Notes under the pieces: generated by a model
What the model was told of the DNA's origin: nothing
What the model saw: only the letters and a program-made list of their open reading frames with translations
The model's database searches: none
Made by a program: the position numbers and the translations under genes
NCBI GenBank assembly: GCA_023264765.1
Contig: JAHFVC010000004.1
Span: 6,775-54,783, forward strand
Length of the DNA: 48,009 nucleotides
Reading direction: 5' to 3'
Source of the DNA: Mycobacterium sp.
GTDB lineage: Bacteria > Actinomycetota > Actinomycetes > Mycobacteriales > Mycobacteriaceae
Shown here: one piece after another, positions 1 through 7,433 of the stretch
Layout: each line of letters starts with the position of its first letter
How positions within the stretch are numbered: position 1 is the stretch's first letter

Positions 1-715
1 CGCCCAGCGCGCTGCGTTCGTTCATCAGCGTCGTCATCGCGACGCCCCAGCCATTGCCCACCTCGCCGAGCCGGTGCGCGTCGGGGATGCGGGCGTCGGT
101 GATGTAGACCTCGTTGAACTCGGCCTGGCCTGTCAGCTGGCGCAGCGGCCGCGTCTCGACGCCCGGACCGTGCATGTCCAGCACGAAGTAGGTGAGCCCC
201 TTGTGTTTGGCCACATCGGGATTCGACCGGGCCAGCAACAGACCCCACCTGGCCCGGTGCGCGAGCGACGTCCACACCTTCTGCCCGTTGACCACCCATT
301 CGTCACCGTCGGGAACAGCCGAGGTGGCCAGGCCGGCCAGATCGGATCCGGCGCCGGGCTCGGAGAACAGTTGGCACCAAATGTCTTCGGTGGAAGCCAG
401 CGGGCGCAGCCAGGACCGTTTGAGATCGTCGGACTGCGCGTGCTCACGGATGGTCGGCGCGGCCATGCCGTAGCCCATCGGATTCAGGCCCAGCGGCATC
501 GGTCCGCCCGCACCCTGCAGGATGCCGTCGGCGACGGCCTGCAAACCGCGGGACACCCCCAGCCCGCCGAGCCCCTCCGGGAAGTGCACCCAGGACAGCC
601 CGGCGTCGTAACAGGCGGTGAGGTACTCCGGAATCGGAACGCGAGTGGGATCGTGGTCGGCCACGACCCGGTGGGCCAGGTCGGCGACCCGATCCGCATC
701 AGCTTGTGCGCTCAT
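1..715 (-). CDS. Acyl-CoA dehydrogenase (FadE-type), 3' part missing
   Basis: The ORF reads leftward from ATG at 715 and is still open at the window edge, so only about 238 N-terminal residues are visible; the ORF track missed it because it has no stop. The translation begins MSAQADADRVADLAHRV and contains WVHFPEGLGGLGV, the FAD-contact segment CQLFSEPGAGSDLAGLAT, and VVNGQKVWTSLAHRARWGLLLAR, the order expected for the N-terminal and middle beta domains of acyl-CoA dehydrogenases. The catalytic Glu and the C-terminal helical domain would lie outside the window. The family oxidises acyl-CoA to enoyl-CoA with FAD, passing electrons to ETF; the substrate cannot be told. A TATGGT box lies 6 nt before the ATG and there is no SD, so a leaderless transcript is likely. 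It is divergent from the SRPBCC gene. Confidence 0.9.
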   Translation of the reverse strand, partial: MSAQADADRVADLAHRVVADHDPTRVPIPEYLTACYDAGLSWVHFPEGLGGLGVSRGLQAVADGILQGAGGPMPLGLNPMGYGMAAPTIREHAQSDDLKRSWLRPLASTEDIWCQLFSEPGAGSDLAGLATSAVPDGDEWVVNGQKVWTSLAHRARWGLLLARSNPDVAKHKGLTYFVLDMHGPGVETRPLRQLTGQAEFNEVYITDARIPDAHRLGEVGNGWGVAMTTLMNERSALG

Positions 716-721
716 CTCGTC

Positions 722-727
722 ACCATA
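722..727 (-). promoter_or_regulatory. -10 box of the acyl-CoA dehydrogenase gene
   Basis: TATGGT (minus strand) ends 6 nt before the ATG at 715, placing the predicted transcription start on the A of the start codon. No convincing -35 is seen. Confidence 0.45.
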
Positions 728-787
728 GGTAAGCGTGATCGACGTCACGTAGCCGGGTCTACCAACCGGTGGGGCAGGATGTGGTTC

Positions 788-1207
788 ATGCATGTCACAT
801 CGAGCGCCACCGTCGCCACGCCGATCGAAACGGTGTGGGCCACTTTGACCGATCACGTCGGGATGGAGACCTGGGCGCCGGGTCTGTCCGTCAGCCTGGG
901 CAAACCCGGCACCCCCGAGGCCAATGGTCTGGGTGCCGTGCGCCGGATCAAGACACCCGGGCCGGGACCGGACATCGTCGAAGAGGTCATCACCTTCGAG
1001 GCGCCGCACGTGTTCGGGTACAAGGCGCTCTCGGGGACGCCCTTCCCCGGGTACACCGGCGAGGTGCGGTTGACGCCGTCGGGTACCGGCACCCGCATCG
1101 ACTACACCGTGGGCTCGACCGCGTCGTTCCCGCTCGTCAAGGCTCCGCTGGCGGTCGTCGGCCAGGTGTTGCTGCGCCTCCTGGTCCGGGCGGCCGCTAA
1201 GGCGTGA
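788..1207 (+). CDS. SRPBCC family protein (polyketide cyclase/START-like)
   Basis: 139 aa. The sequence begins MHVTSSATVATPIETVWATLTDHVGMETWAPGL, the first strand and helix of the START/Bet v1-like SRPBCC fold, which usually binds a hydrophobic ligand. Later strands RRIKTPGPGPDIVEEVITFEAPHVFGYKAL and GTRIDYTVGSTASFPLV fit the same fold, and length is normal for the family. The track ORF begins at 74, but the upstream part is antisense to the acyl-CoA dehydrogenase. ATG 788 is preferred over ATG 779 because GGGGCAGG (771-778) is correctly spaced only for 788. The 3' end overlaps the convergent serine-hydrolase gene by 11 bp. Ligand unknown. Confidence 0.8.
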   Translation: MHVTSSATVATPIETVWATLTDHVGMETWAPGLSVSLGKPGTPEANGLGAVRRIKTPGPGPDIVEEVITFEAPHVFGYKALSGTPFPGYTGEVRLTPSGTGTRIDYTVGSTASFPLVKAPLAVVGQVLLRLLVRAAAKA

Positions 1208-2438
1208 CCGGGATCTCCCGGTTGATGGTGTCCAGCAGCGCGGGGTAACGCTTGGCCTCGGGATGCCCACTGGGCTTGCCGCTGCTCACGATCGCCACCG
1301 ACATCGCCCGGTCGGGATCGGCCCACACCGCGATGTCGGTCAGCCCGGTGTGGCCGAACGCTCCCGCCGCATCGCGGCCGAAGGGGCCGAAACGTTTCGA
1401 CCCGAGCATGTAGCCGGTGCCCCACCGCATCGGTGCGCCACCGACCGCGAGATCGGGCCGCAGCCGGCGCGCCTGCCTGGCCGCGTTGCGTAGCGTCTCA
1501 GCTTTCATGATGCGTACCCCGTCGAGTTCGCCTCCGCGGCAGAGGATCTCGGCAAAACGGGACAACTCGTCGGCGGTTGAGACGGTGTTCGACGACGGGA
1601 CGACACCGGTCAGGAAGTCGGGGGTGTTCGACAGCGGGATGATCTGCTGCGGTGTGCCGCCGATCGCGAGTTTGAACGCTTTGGCGATCGGTGCCGGCAG
1701 CGGCTTTCCGGTGACATGGCTGGGTGCCACCAGTGGAACATCTTCGGCGGCAACGCCGTAATTGGTCCACCGGAAGCCCAGTGGCGCGAGAATCTCGTCG
1801 TGCAGGATGTCGCGGATGCTGCGCCCGGCGGCCGCCGCGATGATCTCACGCATCAGCGGGCCCCACGTCAATCCGTGGTAGATGTGCACCAGGCCAGGCC
1901 GGTACACGGGCTTCATGTTGCCCAGCATCTCCCGGGCGTACGCGCTGTCGTCCATGCGCCGCAGATCGGGCTTCGGGCCGGTGGCGAACGGGATTCCGGC
2001 GCTGTGGGTGAGCACGTGCCGGATCGTGGTGCGGTCCTTACCGTGGCTGGTGTAGGTGGGCAGGTAGTCGCACACCCGGTCATCGAGCGAAAAGGTGCCC
2101 CGCTCGACCAGCATGTGGGTGACCGTGACGGTGATCGCCTTCGCGGCCGAATACACGCAGAACGGGGTGTCGGTACGCACCGGGATCTTCTCTGCGTCAA
2201 CGGGATCCGCGGGTCCGTTGCCCCAGCCGTGGCCGATGGCGCGGTTGAGCACCACCTTCCCGCGATGCCGGATGCACACCTGGATGGCGGGCTGCATCCC
2301 CGCCTGATACCAGTGGATGGCCCTGTCCCAGATGCGTTCCACCGCTTGGGGATCGATCTCGCAATGATCCTCCGGGGCTTGGTCGATGATCTCGGCCAGA
2401 TCGCCGGGTACCCGGATGCGACCCTCTGACACGGTCAT
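1197..2438 (-). CDS. Serine hydrolase of the beta-lactamase (class C/EstB-like) family
   Basis: 413 aa. It has the serine beta-lactamase/DD-peptidase fold motifs: S97-A-A-K100 (VYSAAKAITV), THSAGIP at about 144-150, Y187-H-G (HIYHGLTWG) where the second-motif tyrosine is expected, and a late GHTGLTDIAVW replacing the KTG motif, as in EstB-like esterases. These proteins are usually esterases or amidases rather than true beta-lactamases. There is no signal peptide, so it is probably cytosolic. Its ATG overlaps the TGA of the upstream nitrobindin gene (ATGA, 2435-2438), implying translational coupling. Substrate unknown. Confidence 0.88.
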   Translation of the reverse strand: MTVSEGRIRVPGDLAEIIDQAPEDHCEIDPQAVERIWDRAIHWYQAGMQPAIQVCIRHRGKVVLNRAIGHGWGNGPADPVDAEKIPVRTDTPFCVYSAAKAITVTVTHMLVERGTFSLDDRVCDYLPTYTSHGKDRTTIRHVLTHSAGIPFATGPKPDLRRMDDSAYAREMLGNMKPVYRPGLVHIYHGLTWGPLMREIIAAAAGRSIRDILHDEILAPLGFRWTNYGVAAEDVPLVAPSHVTGKPLPAPIAKAFKLAIGGTPQQIIPLSNTPDFLTGVVPSSNTVSTADELSRFAEILCRGGELDGVRIMKAETLRNAARQARRLRPDLAVGGAPMRWGTGYMLGSKRFGPFGRDAAGAFGHTGLTDIAVWADPDRAMSVAIVSSGKPSGHPEAKRYPALLDTINREIPVTP

Positions 2439-2911
2439 GACTGCCTCCGCAACGTCGCCGAAAGATGGTGCTGCAGAGGCAGGCCCACCGCACCCATCTG
2501 CACCGTGTAGGTGAGTTCGTCACCGTCCAGCCGGAACGAACGGGCCAGTGCACTCACCTCTTTGGCCGACGCGGACCGCCCGATCGTCGTCGCGGTGAGA
2601 TCCATCCGCAGCGGATCGGAGGCGAGTGTGCCTTCGAGGACCTCGACGATGCCGGTCGGATGCGCCAGCACGAGTTCCACCCGGCCGGGCTCGGGCACCC
2701 GCAGATACCCCGTCTCGGCATGCAGCGGGCGCCCGTCGTCGGCGGCCTTGGTGCGCTGCGCGTAGGCCAGGAAGGGCTTGCCGACGTGAGAAAACGTCAC
2801 GCTCTCCAGGTAGGAGAACGGCTCGATGGTGGGGTATTCGCCCGACCCGGGACCGGCCCAGGTGCCGAGCAGCGGAGCGAGAACGGCGATACCGGGATGA
2901 AGGTCTGGCAC
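2435..2911 (-). CDS. Nitrobindin family heme-binding beta-barrel protein (peroxynitrite isomerase type)
   Basis: 158 aa from GTG 2911. GTWAGPGSGEYPTIEPFSYLE (about 16-36) is the nitrobindin signature, and LQHHLSATL near the C-terminus supplies the candidate proximal heme ligand H149. From memory the whole sequence follows Mtb Rv2717c closely. The family binds ferric heme and is reported to isomerise peroxynitrite to nitrate. The track ORF (start 3073) runs across the divergent thioesterase gene; GTG 2911 is chosen because it matches the Rv2717c start and lies 7 nt after TAGGCT. The gene is translationally coupled to the serine hydrolase downstream. Confidence 0.88.
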   Translation of the reverse strand: MPDLHPGIAVLAPLLGTWAGPGSGEYPTIEPFSYLESVTFSHVGKPFLAYAQRTKAADDGRPLHAETGYLRVPEPGRVELVLAHPTGIVEVLEGTLASDPLRMDLTATTIGRSASAKEVSALARSFRLDGDELTYTVQMGAVGLPLQHHLSATLRRQS

Positions 2912-2918
2912 GTTCGCC

Positions 2919-2924
2919 AGCCTA
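2919..2924 (-). promoter_or_regulatory. -10 box of the nitrobindin gene
   Basis: TAGGCT on the minus strand, 7 nt before GTG 2911, with no SD; a leaderless-type promoter that supports the chosen start. Confidence 0.4.
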
Positions 2925-2947
2925 CGGCGTGGTGTACTGACGCCGAG

Positions 2948-3421
2948 ATGACGCATGATGACGCCCTGGTGACTGCCGTTGCGCGCCCGCATCCGGCGAG
3001 GTCGGCCCGCGACACCTACCCGGTGACCGGCGCCGGGCTGGCCCGGTTCGGCGACGTCGACGCGAACGGGCACCTGAACAACCTCGCGTTGGCCTCACTG
3101 CACGAGAACGCCCGCGCCGAGTTCAACACGTCGGTCTTTCCCGGGGTGTACCAACAGGCCGTCCGCTCGATCCGGGTGGTGGTCGCCAGCAGCGTGCTGC
3201 ACTACCTCGCCGAGGCGCACTGGCCGGCAGCCATCACCACCGGCCTGGGGGTCGGAAAGATCGGCCGCACGTCCTACGTGCTGTCCACGGCACTGTTCGT
3301 CGAACAGCGCTGCGTCAGCCTGTGCGACACCGTCCTGGTGACGCTGGTGGACGACGCGCCGGCGCCCATTCCGGACGCGGCCCGGGACTACCTGGGCGCG
3401 CATCGTCTGCGTACCGGCTAA
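2948..3421 (+). CDS. Hotdog-fold acyl-CoA thioesterase-like protein
   Basis: 157 aa. GDVDANGHLNNLALASLHENARAEF (about 35-60) is the xDxDxxGHxNN signature of 4-hydroxybenzoyl-CoA-type hotdog thioesterases, in which the Asp is usually catalytic. The C-terminal strands (GKIGRTSYVLSTALFVEQRCVSLCDTVLVTLVD) complete the fold, and length is normal. ATG 2948 is chosen because earlier in-frame codons of the track ORF lie antisense to nitrobindin. The two divergent genes are only 36 bp apart. Substrate unknown; nothing in the neighbourhood fixes it. Confidence 0.82.
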   Translation: MTHDDALVTAVARPHPARSARDTYPVTGAGLARFGDVDANGHLNNLALASLHENARAEFNTSVFPGVYQQAVRSIRVVVASSVLHYLAEAHWPAAITTGLGVGKIGRTSYVLSTALFVEQRCVSLCDTVLVTLVDDAPAPIPDAARDYLGAHRLRTG

Positions 3422-3444
3422 CGGTAAGTCGATCTTCCGGTCTC

Positions 3445-3463
3445 CCCCCATCCGGCATGGGGG
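3445..3463. other. Inverted repeat, 7-bp stem
   Basis: CCCCCAT-CCGGC-ATGGGGG lies 23 bp after the thioesterase stop and 110 bp before the decarboxylase start. It has no T-tract, so it may be a weak terminator or an operator. The rest of 3422-3572 shows nothing else clear except the SD of the next gene. Confidence 0.35.
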
Positions 3464-3572
3464 CGAGCGGCGATGCTGCAGCACCGGACTCGGACGAAGG
3501 TCATGGACACGGCTCACACGCAGCAGCAAGGGAGCCGACACGAAAATTCCCTTCAGAGAGCGGTGAGACGAA

Positions 3573-5201
3573 ATGTCCAACGAAGACTCCAACCAGAAGA
3601 CCATCCATGACGTGACTTACGACCTGTTGCGCACTCTCGGAATCACGACCGTGTTCGGCAACCCCGGCTCAACGGAGCAGACCTTCCTGCAGGATTTCCC
3701 CGAGGACTTCACGTATGTCCTTGCGCTGCAAGAGGCCTCGGCGCTTGCGATGGCCGACGGGTTCGCCCAGTCGACCGGTAAACCGGCCCTGGTCAATCTG
3801 CACACCGCCGCGGGTACCGGCAATGCGATGGGCAGCCTGGTGGCCGCCTACCGGGCCAACACCCCGCTCATCGTCACCGCCGGCCAGCAGACCCGGGAGA
3901 TGTCCATCGTCGACCCGTACCTGAACAACCCCAATGCCACCGAGTTTCCCAAGCCGTGGGTCAAATGGTCCTACGAGCCGGCACGTGCGGAGGATGTGCC
4001 CGCCGCGTTCATGCAGGCCTATGCCGTCGCCATGCAAGAGCCGAAAGGACCGGTGTTTCTGTCGATCCCGCTCGATGATTGGCAGAAGCCGGCTCTCGGC
4101 CCGGCGGTGGTGCGCACCGTCAGTCAGCGCACCGCGCCCGATGCCGACCGACTCGGTGAATTCGCCGAGCGGATCAACCGGGCGAAGCGGCCGCTGCTGG
4201 TGCTCGGTCCCGAGGTTGACCGGGCCGGTGGCTGGGATGCCGGTGTCGCCTTCGCGGAGAAGCTGGGAGCACCGGTGCGCGGAAGCGCGCTGGCCGACCG
4301 GACCTCGTTCCCCGAGGACCACCCGCTCTACGCGGGCCCGCTGCCGATGACCATCGCCGAGGTCAACCAGGTACTGCGGGGCCACGATCTGGTGATCGTG
4401 ATCGGGGCTCAGGTCTTCCGCTATTACCCCTACGTGGCGGGTGACTACCTGCCGGAGGGCACCGAGCTGATTCAGCTCACCGTTGACCCCCATCTGGCGG
4501 CCGCCGCCCCAGTTGGCGACAGCCTGCTCGGCGACGTCCGGGTCGGCCTGGAACAGCTGGTCGACCTGATCGACACACCCGTCGGGCGGCCGGCGCCGGT
4601 GCCCTTCGACCGCAACCGTGCCGTGCGGACCTCAGGTCCTGACGAGCCGCTCACAGCCGACGAGGTGTACGCCACCTTGGCCGCCGTCAAGCCCGAGAAC
4701 TCGGCCGTGGTGATGGAATCCACGTCGACCATGGCCGAACTTTTTCAGTGGCTTCCCACCACCCGGTCGGGCAGCTTCTTCGCCACCGGAAGCGGCGGTA
4801 TCGGCTGGGGCGTTCCGGGAGCCGTCGGGCTGGCGCTCGGCGACCGAGAAAGCGGAGTCGACCGGCACATCCTCGCCACCATCGGTGATGGCTCGTTCCA
4901 GTACTCCATCCAGGCAATCTGGACGGCCGCGCAGCACAAGCTGCCGATCGTCTTCGTGGTGCTGCGCAACGAGGCCTACGAGGTGCTGAAGTCCTTCGCG
5001 CTGCTGGAAGAAACGCCCCATGTGCCGGCCCTGGATCTTCCTGGGCTCGATATCGCCTCCCTGGCAACCGGTTTCGGATGCCGCACGGCAGAGGTGCGGA
5101 CCACCGACGAGCTCGCGGGTGAGTTCAAGCTGGCGCTCGACGCCGATGGGCCGACCGTCATCGTCGTGCACACTCAGCCAGAACTTCCGCACCTCGGCTG
5201 A
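3573..5201 (+). CDS. mdlC: Benzoylformate decarboxylase-like ThDP enzyme
   Basis: 542 aa, usual for ThDP decarboxylases. The N-terminal Pyr domain has VFGNPGSTE (S33), LALQEAS (E54, cofactor-activating Glu) and NLHTAAGTGNAMG (H77), matching S26, E47 and H70 of Pseudomonas putida benzoylformate decarboxylase; LIVTAGQQTR and VKWSYEPA are also shared. The PP domain has the ThDP/Mg motif GDG (438-440) with N466. The second catalytic His (H281, in VFRYHQY) is replaced by Y285 (VFRYYPY). Expected reaction: non-oxidative decarboxylation of a 2-oxo acid such as benzoylformate to an aldehyde. A purine-rich GGTGAGACGA precedes ATG 3573. No mandelate dehydrogenase or racemase is adjacent, so the natural substrate is open. 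Confidence 0.85.
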   Translation: MSNEDSNQKTIHDVTYDLLRTLGITTVFGNPGSTEQTFLQDFPEDFTYVLALQEASALAMADGFAQSTGKPALVNLHTAAGTGNAMGSLVAAYRANTPLIVTAGQQTREMSIVDPYLNNPNATEFPKPWVKWSYEPARAEDVPAAFMQAYAVAMQEPKGPVFLSIPLDDWQKPALGPAVVRTVSQRTAPDADRLGEFAERINRAKRPLLVLGPEVDRAGGWDAGVAFAEKLGAPVRGSALADRTSFPEDHPLYAGPLPMTIAEVNQVLRGHDLVIVIGAQVFRYYPYVAGDYLPEGTELIQLTVDPHLAAAAPVGDSLLGDVRVGLEQLVDLIDTPVGRPAPVPFDRNRAVRTSGPDEPLTADEVYATLAAVKPENSAVVMESTSTMAELFQWLPTTRSGSFFATGSGGIGWGVPGAVGLALGDRESGVDRHILATIGDGSFQYSIQAIWTAAQHKLPIVFVVLRNEAYEVLKSFALLEETPHVPALDLPGLDIASLATGFGCRTAEVRTTDELAGEFKLALDADGPTVIVVHTQPELPHLG

Positions 5202-5232
5202 CGACCCCCGCGAAATCAAAGGAGGGCAAGCC

Positions 5233-5484
5233 ATGCCCGTCTACACCTGCACCACCGCCGAGTCGACGCTGACAGGGGGCACCAAGGCCGCACTGGCCGG
5301 CGGTCGGCCGGCGCAGCCCCTGCTGATCAACGGATGGGTGCGGGAGGGACATCCGGAGGACGCCACCACGGTGCTGGTGGTCTTCCAGGGCAGCCCCGCC
5401 CATTACGCCGTCGAAGGCGGTCGAGTGCTCCCAGCACCAGGGGAAGAGGCCGCGTGGCTCGCCGGCTCGGAGGCAGCGACATGA
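5233..5484 (+). CDS. Short tautomerase-superfamily-like protein, probably internally shortened
   Basis: 83 aa, preceded by a strong SD (GGAGGG). It begins MPVYTCTTAESTLTGGTKAALAG, typical of 4-oxalocrotonate-tautomerase-like proteins with catalytic Pro after the initiator Met, and ends YAVEGGRVLPAPGEEAAWLAG. From memory, mycobacterial relatives with these same two ends are about 130 aa; the helix-strand segments between them seem to be missing here. It may be a decayed or minimal tautomerase. It begins 31 bp after the decarboxylase and overlaps the next gene as ATGA, so the three form one operon. Confidence 0.6.
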   Translation: MPVYTCTTAESTLTGGTKAALAGGRPAQPLLINGWVREGHPEDATTVLVVFQGSPAHYAVEGGRVLPAPGEEAAWLAGSEAAT

Positions 5485-5981
5485 CCGAGTGGTCCGACTT
5501 CGCCGTCGTGACGGGCGGAGCGGCCGCCGGTCTGATGGGATTGCTGTTCGTGGCGGTGACGTTGCGCATCGACGCCATCGCCCGGGCCCGAGACCTGCGC
5601 AGCCGCGCCGCGCAGACGCTGACCCTATTCGCGGTGGCCCTGGTCGCCTCGATCCTGGTGACAGTCCCCGGCCAACCGAAATGGCTGCTCGGAGCGGAGG
5701 TGGTCGGGCTCGCGGTGCTCGGCGGCGCGGCGATGCTTGCGTTGAATCGTCGGGCGCAGCGGGTGCCACGAGCAGATCCGATCGCCAGAATCTTGGACCG
5801 AGTCGGGCCCAATGGATCGACGATCCTGCTAGTCGGGTTGGCCGGTTTGCTCACCGCCAGCGGTCTGACGTGGGGAATCTATCTCCTGTTGCCCGCGCAA
5901 CTGGCGGCGCTGATCGGTGGCGTGGTGAGCGCGTGGGTGTTTCTGACCAGTATCCCCTCATCCGACAGCTCCGACGCGTGA
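5481..5981 (+). CDS. Multi-spanning membrane protein of unknown function
   Basis: 166 aa from ATG 5481, which overlaps the preceding stop (ATGA). Hydrophobic stretches at about 8-28, 45-62, 68-86, 113-130 and 135-155 (for example LLVGLAGLLTASGLTWGIYLLLP) indicate four or five membrane helices, with a charged loop DAIARARDLRSRAA after the first. The pattern EWSDFAVVTGGAAAGLMGLLFVAVTLRID resembles uncharacterised actinobacterial membrane proteins. No catalytic motif is seen. Last gene of the decarboxylase operon. Confidence 0.72.
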   Translation: MTEWSDFAVVTGGAAAGLMGLLFVAVTLRIDAIARARDLRSRAAQTLTLFAVALVASILVTVPGQPKWLLGAEVVGLAVLGGAAMLALNRRAQRVPRADPIARILDRVGPNGSTILLVGLAGLLTASGLTWGIYLLLPAQLAALIGGVVSAWVFLTSIPSSDSSDA

Positions 5982-6038
5982 GTCAGAACAAGAACGGACA
6001 TGGGCCGCAGCTCCGTTAGACGGCTCGATCTGAAGGAC

Positions 6039-7421
6039 CTACAGTGCGGCGTCGGCGACATCCAGCGCGGAGTCCAGGATCGCCAGGCCCGTGCGCACCT
6101 CGTCCTCGGAGACGTTGCACGGCGGCACGACGTGGATCCGGTTGAAGTTCGCGAAGGGCAGCAGCCCACCGGACTTGCACGCCGCGATCACGGCGTTCAT
6201 CGCGGGGCTGGAACCGCCGTACGGTGCCAGCGGCTCACGCGTCTGCTGATCGGCGACCAGCTCGACGGCCCAGAACACTCCGGCGCCGCGCACCTCACCG
6301 ATGCTTCGGTGCTTGGCCGCCAGCTCGGCCAGGCCGGGCCCGATGACCTCGGCCCCGATCCGGGCGGCGTTGTCCACCATGCCCTCGTCGGCCATCGCAT
6401 TGATGGTCGCGATGGCGGCGGCGGTGGCCAGCGGATGACCGGAGTAGGTCAGGCCACCCGGGTACGCGCGGTGCGCGAACGTCTCGTAGATGGCGGGGCT
6501 GATCGCCACGCCACCGAGCGGGACGTACCCGGAGTTGACACCCTTGGCGAAGGTCAGCAGATCCGGCACCACGTCGAAATGGTCGATGGAGAACCACTTT
6601 CCGCTGCGCCCGAAGCCGGCCATCACCTCGTCGGCGATGAACACGATGCCGTGCCGGTCGCAGAGCTCGCGCACCCCGGCGATGTAACCCGGCGGCGGCA
6701 CCATGATGCCCGCGGTGCCCGGGATCGACTCCAGGATGATCGCGGCGATGGTGGACGGGCCTTCCAGGGCGATCAACTGCTCCAGGTAGGCCAGGGCCCG
6801 CTGCGTCTCCTCGGTCTCGGTGGTGGCGTGGAACTGCGACCGGTAGAGGAACGGGCCGAAGAAGTGCACCACCCCGGCATTGCCGTGGTCGTTGGGCCAG
6901 CGACGCGGGTCGCCGGTCAGGTTGATCGCCGTTTCGGTGCCGCCGTGATAGGCGCGGTACCGGGACAGCACCTTGTAGCGGCCGGTGTGCAGCCGGGCCA
7001 TCCGCACCGCGTGCTCGACGGCGTCGGCACCGCCATTGGTGAAGAAGATCTTGTCGAGCTCACCGGGAGTGCGCTCGGCGATCAGCCGGGCCGCCTCCGA
7101 GCGCGCCGCGTTGGCGTGCTGCGGCGCAACCGTACAGAGCTTGGCGGCCTGGGCGGCAATGGCGGCGACGACCTTCGGGTGCTGATGCCCGATGTTCGTG
7201 TTCACCAGCTGGCTGGAGAAGTCGAGCAGGCGGTTGCCGTCGCCGTCCCAGACATAGGAACCCTGCGACGCGGTGATGGTCATCGGGTTGATCTCGGCCT
7301 GAGCCGACCAGGAGTGGAACACGTGCTTGCGGTCCAGCTCGAAAGCGCGGGCCGCTTCGGCGCGGGCGTCCGCGACGGTCAGCCCGTTGGGCAGCGCGGC
7401 GGTCTCTTCAGTGACAGTCAT
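6039..7421 (-). CDS. Class III (omega) aminotransferase, PLP-dependent
   Basis: 460 aa, usual length. The PLP lysine is K293 in LLTFAKGVNSGYVPLGG, and the pyridine-N-binding acid is D264 in IVFIADEVMAGFGRSG. TNGGADAVEHAVRMAR binds the cofactor phosphate, and the Tyr/His pair is in RYRAYHGGT. It transfers the amino group of an omega-amino acid or amine to pyruvate or 2-oxoglutarate. The semialdehyde dehydrogenase gene lies 12 bp upstream on the same strand, which suggests the pair runs amine to semialdehyde to acyl-CoA, for example beta-alanine or 3-aminoisobutyrate. ATG 7421 has no strong SD. It converges with the membrane-protein gene across 57 bp. Confidence 0.88.
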   Translation of the reverse strand: MTVTEETAALPNGLTVADARAEAARAFELDRKHVFHSWSAQAEINPMTITASQGSYVWDGDGNRLLDFSSQLVNTNIGHQHPKVVAAIAAQAAKLCTVAPQHANAARSEAARLIAERTPGELDKIFFTNGGADAVEHAVRMARLHTGRYKVLSRYRAYHGGTETAINLTGDPRRWPNDHGNAGVVHFFGPFLYRSQFHATTETEETQRALAYLEQLIALEGPSTIAAIILESIPGTAGIMVPPPGYIAGVRELCDRHGIVFIADEVMAGFGRSGKWFSIDHFDVVPDLLTFAKGVNSGYVPLGGVAISPAIYETFAHRAYPGGLTYSGHPLATAAAIATINAMADEGMVDNAARIGAEVIGPGLAELAAKHRSIGEVRGAGVFWAVELVADQQTREPLAPYGGSSPAMNAVIAACKSGGLLPFANFNRIHVVPPCNVSEDEVRTGLAILDSALDVADAAL

Positions 7422-7433
7422 GGTGCGATTTTC

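Noticed and set aside
5982-6038. AACGGA...TCCGTT dyad between convergent genes as a terminator
   Set aside because: Only a 6-bp stem with a 13-nt loop and no T-run.
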